This document shows, one piece after another, positions 21,787-21,807 of a stretch of DNA of 21,807 bases. A program made the position numbers and the translations under genes. A model generated the notes under the pieces. That model had not been told where the DNA came from. It was given only the letters and a program-made list of their open reading frames with translations, and ran no database searches. Every line of letters starts with the position of its first letter. Positions within the stretch are counted from its first letter, which is position 1. This DNA is from Muribaculaceae bacterium (lineage in GTDB: Bacteria > Pseudomonadota > Alphaproteobacteria > Rs-D84), in assembly GCA_023665245.1 (NCBI GenBank), contig JAMPEH010000029.1, positions 1 through 21,807 of the forward strand, in the 5' to 3' direction.

Positions 21787-21807
21787 TTCCGAGTTTACGT
21801 CCGAATA

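Overview
The window looks like a chromosomal segment of an uncultured, probably gut-associated Clostridia-type Firmicute. The supporting signs are strong GGAGG ribosome binding sites, sigma-A style promoters with 17-base spacers, a TrpS, a DUF5685-like protein beside a J-like/TPR protein with a cysteine-rich tail, and a TnpV-type transposon protein. This placement is inference; no rRNA or tRNA gene is present to confirm it.

Layout. (1) Positions 1-9036 form a GC-rich core: the 3' end of a membrane pyrophosphatase gene, a repeat-filled gap, an HtrA-like lipoprotein protease, trpS, a DUF5685-like gene, a family of three TPR proteins with cysteine-rich tails (two of them clearly duplicated in tandem), a polytopic membrane protein, and an RlmD/TrmA-family m5U RNA methyltransferase with a C-terminal extension. 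The core gaps hold dispersed inverted repeats in both orientations. (2) Positions 9037-10916 hold an AbiEi/AbiEii toxin-antitoxin module with its own promoter and operator-like inverted repeat; related sequence lies on both sides of it. (3) Positions 11111-17565 hold an AT-rich six-gene operon with one promoter, tight spacing and a strong terminator. It encodes a BioB-like radical SAM protein, an SDR-fold protein that has lost most of the catalytic tetrad, a two-helix membrane protein, a SPASM-like radical SAM protein, a membrane-anchored GNAT protein, and a TrmFO paralogue that keeps both cysteines but lacks part of a loop. I know of no described system with this gene set; it is the main candidate for a new one. 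(4) Positions 17631-20222 hold a YonO/QDE-1-like single-chain RNA polymerase whose reading frame is cut by one in-frame TAG. (5) Positions 20223-21807 hold hairpin-rich DNA and small mobile-element genes (a membrane-anchored coiled-coil protein, TnpV-like, a small basic protein).

How the parts may work together. From 9037 onward the base composition, the defence-type toxin-antitoxin pair, TnpV and the polymerase point to an accessory island placed directly after the methyltransferase gene. The six-gene operon combines radical SAM chemistry, a folate/FAD-type methyl-transfer enzyme and two membrane proteins. This could be a nucleic-acid or small-molecule modification pathway coupled to the membrane, possibly defensive given its neighbours, but the substrate cannot be read from sequence. 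No intact gene in the window ends in TAG, which makes the amber codon in the polymerase worth testing as recoding rather than simple decay.
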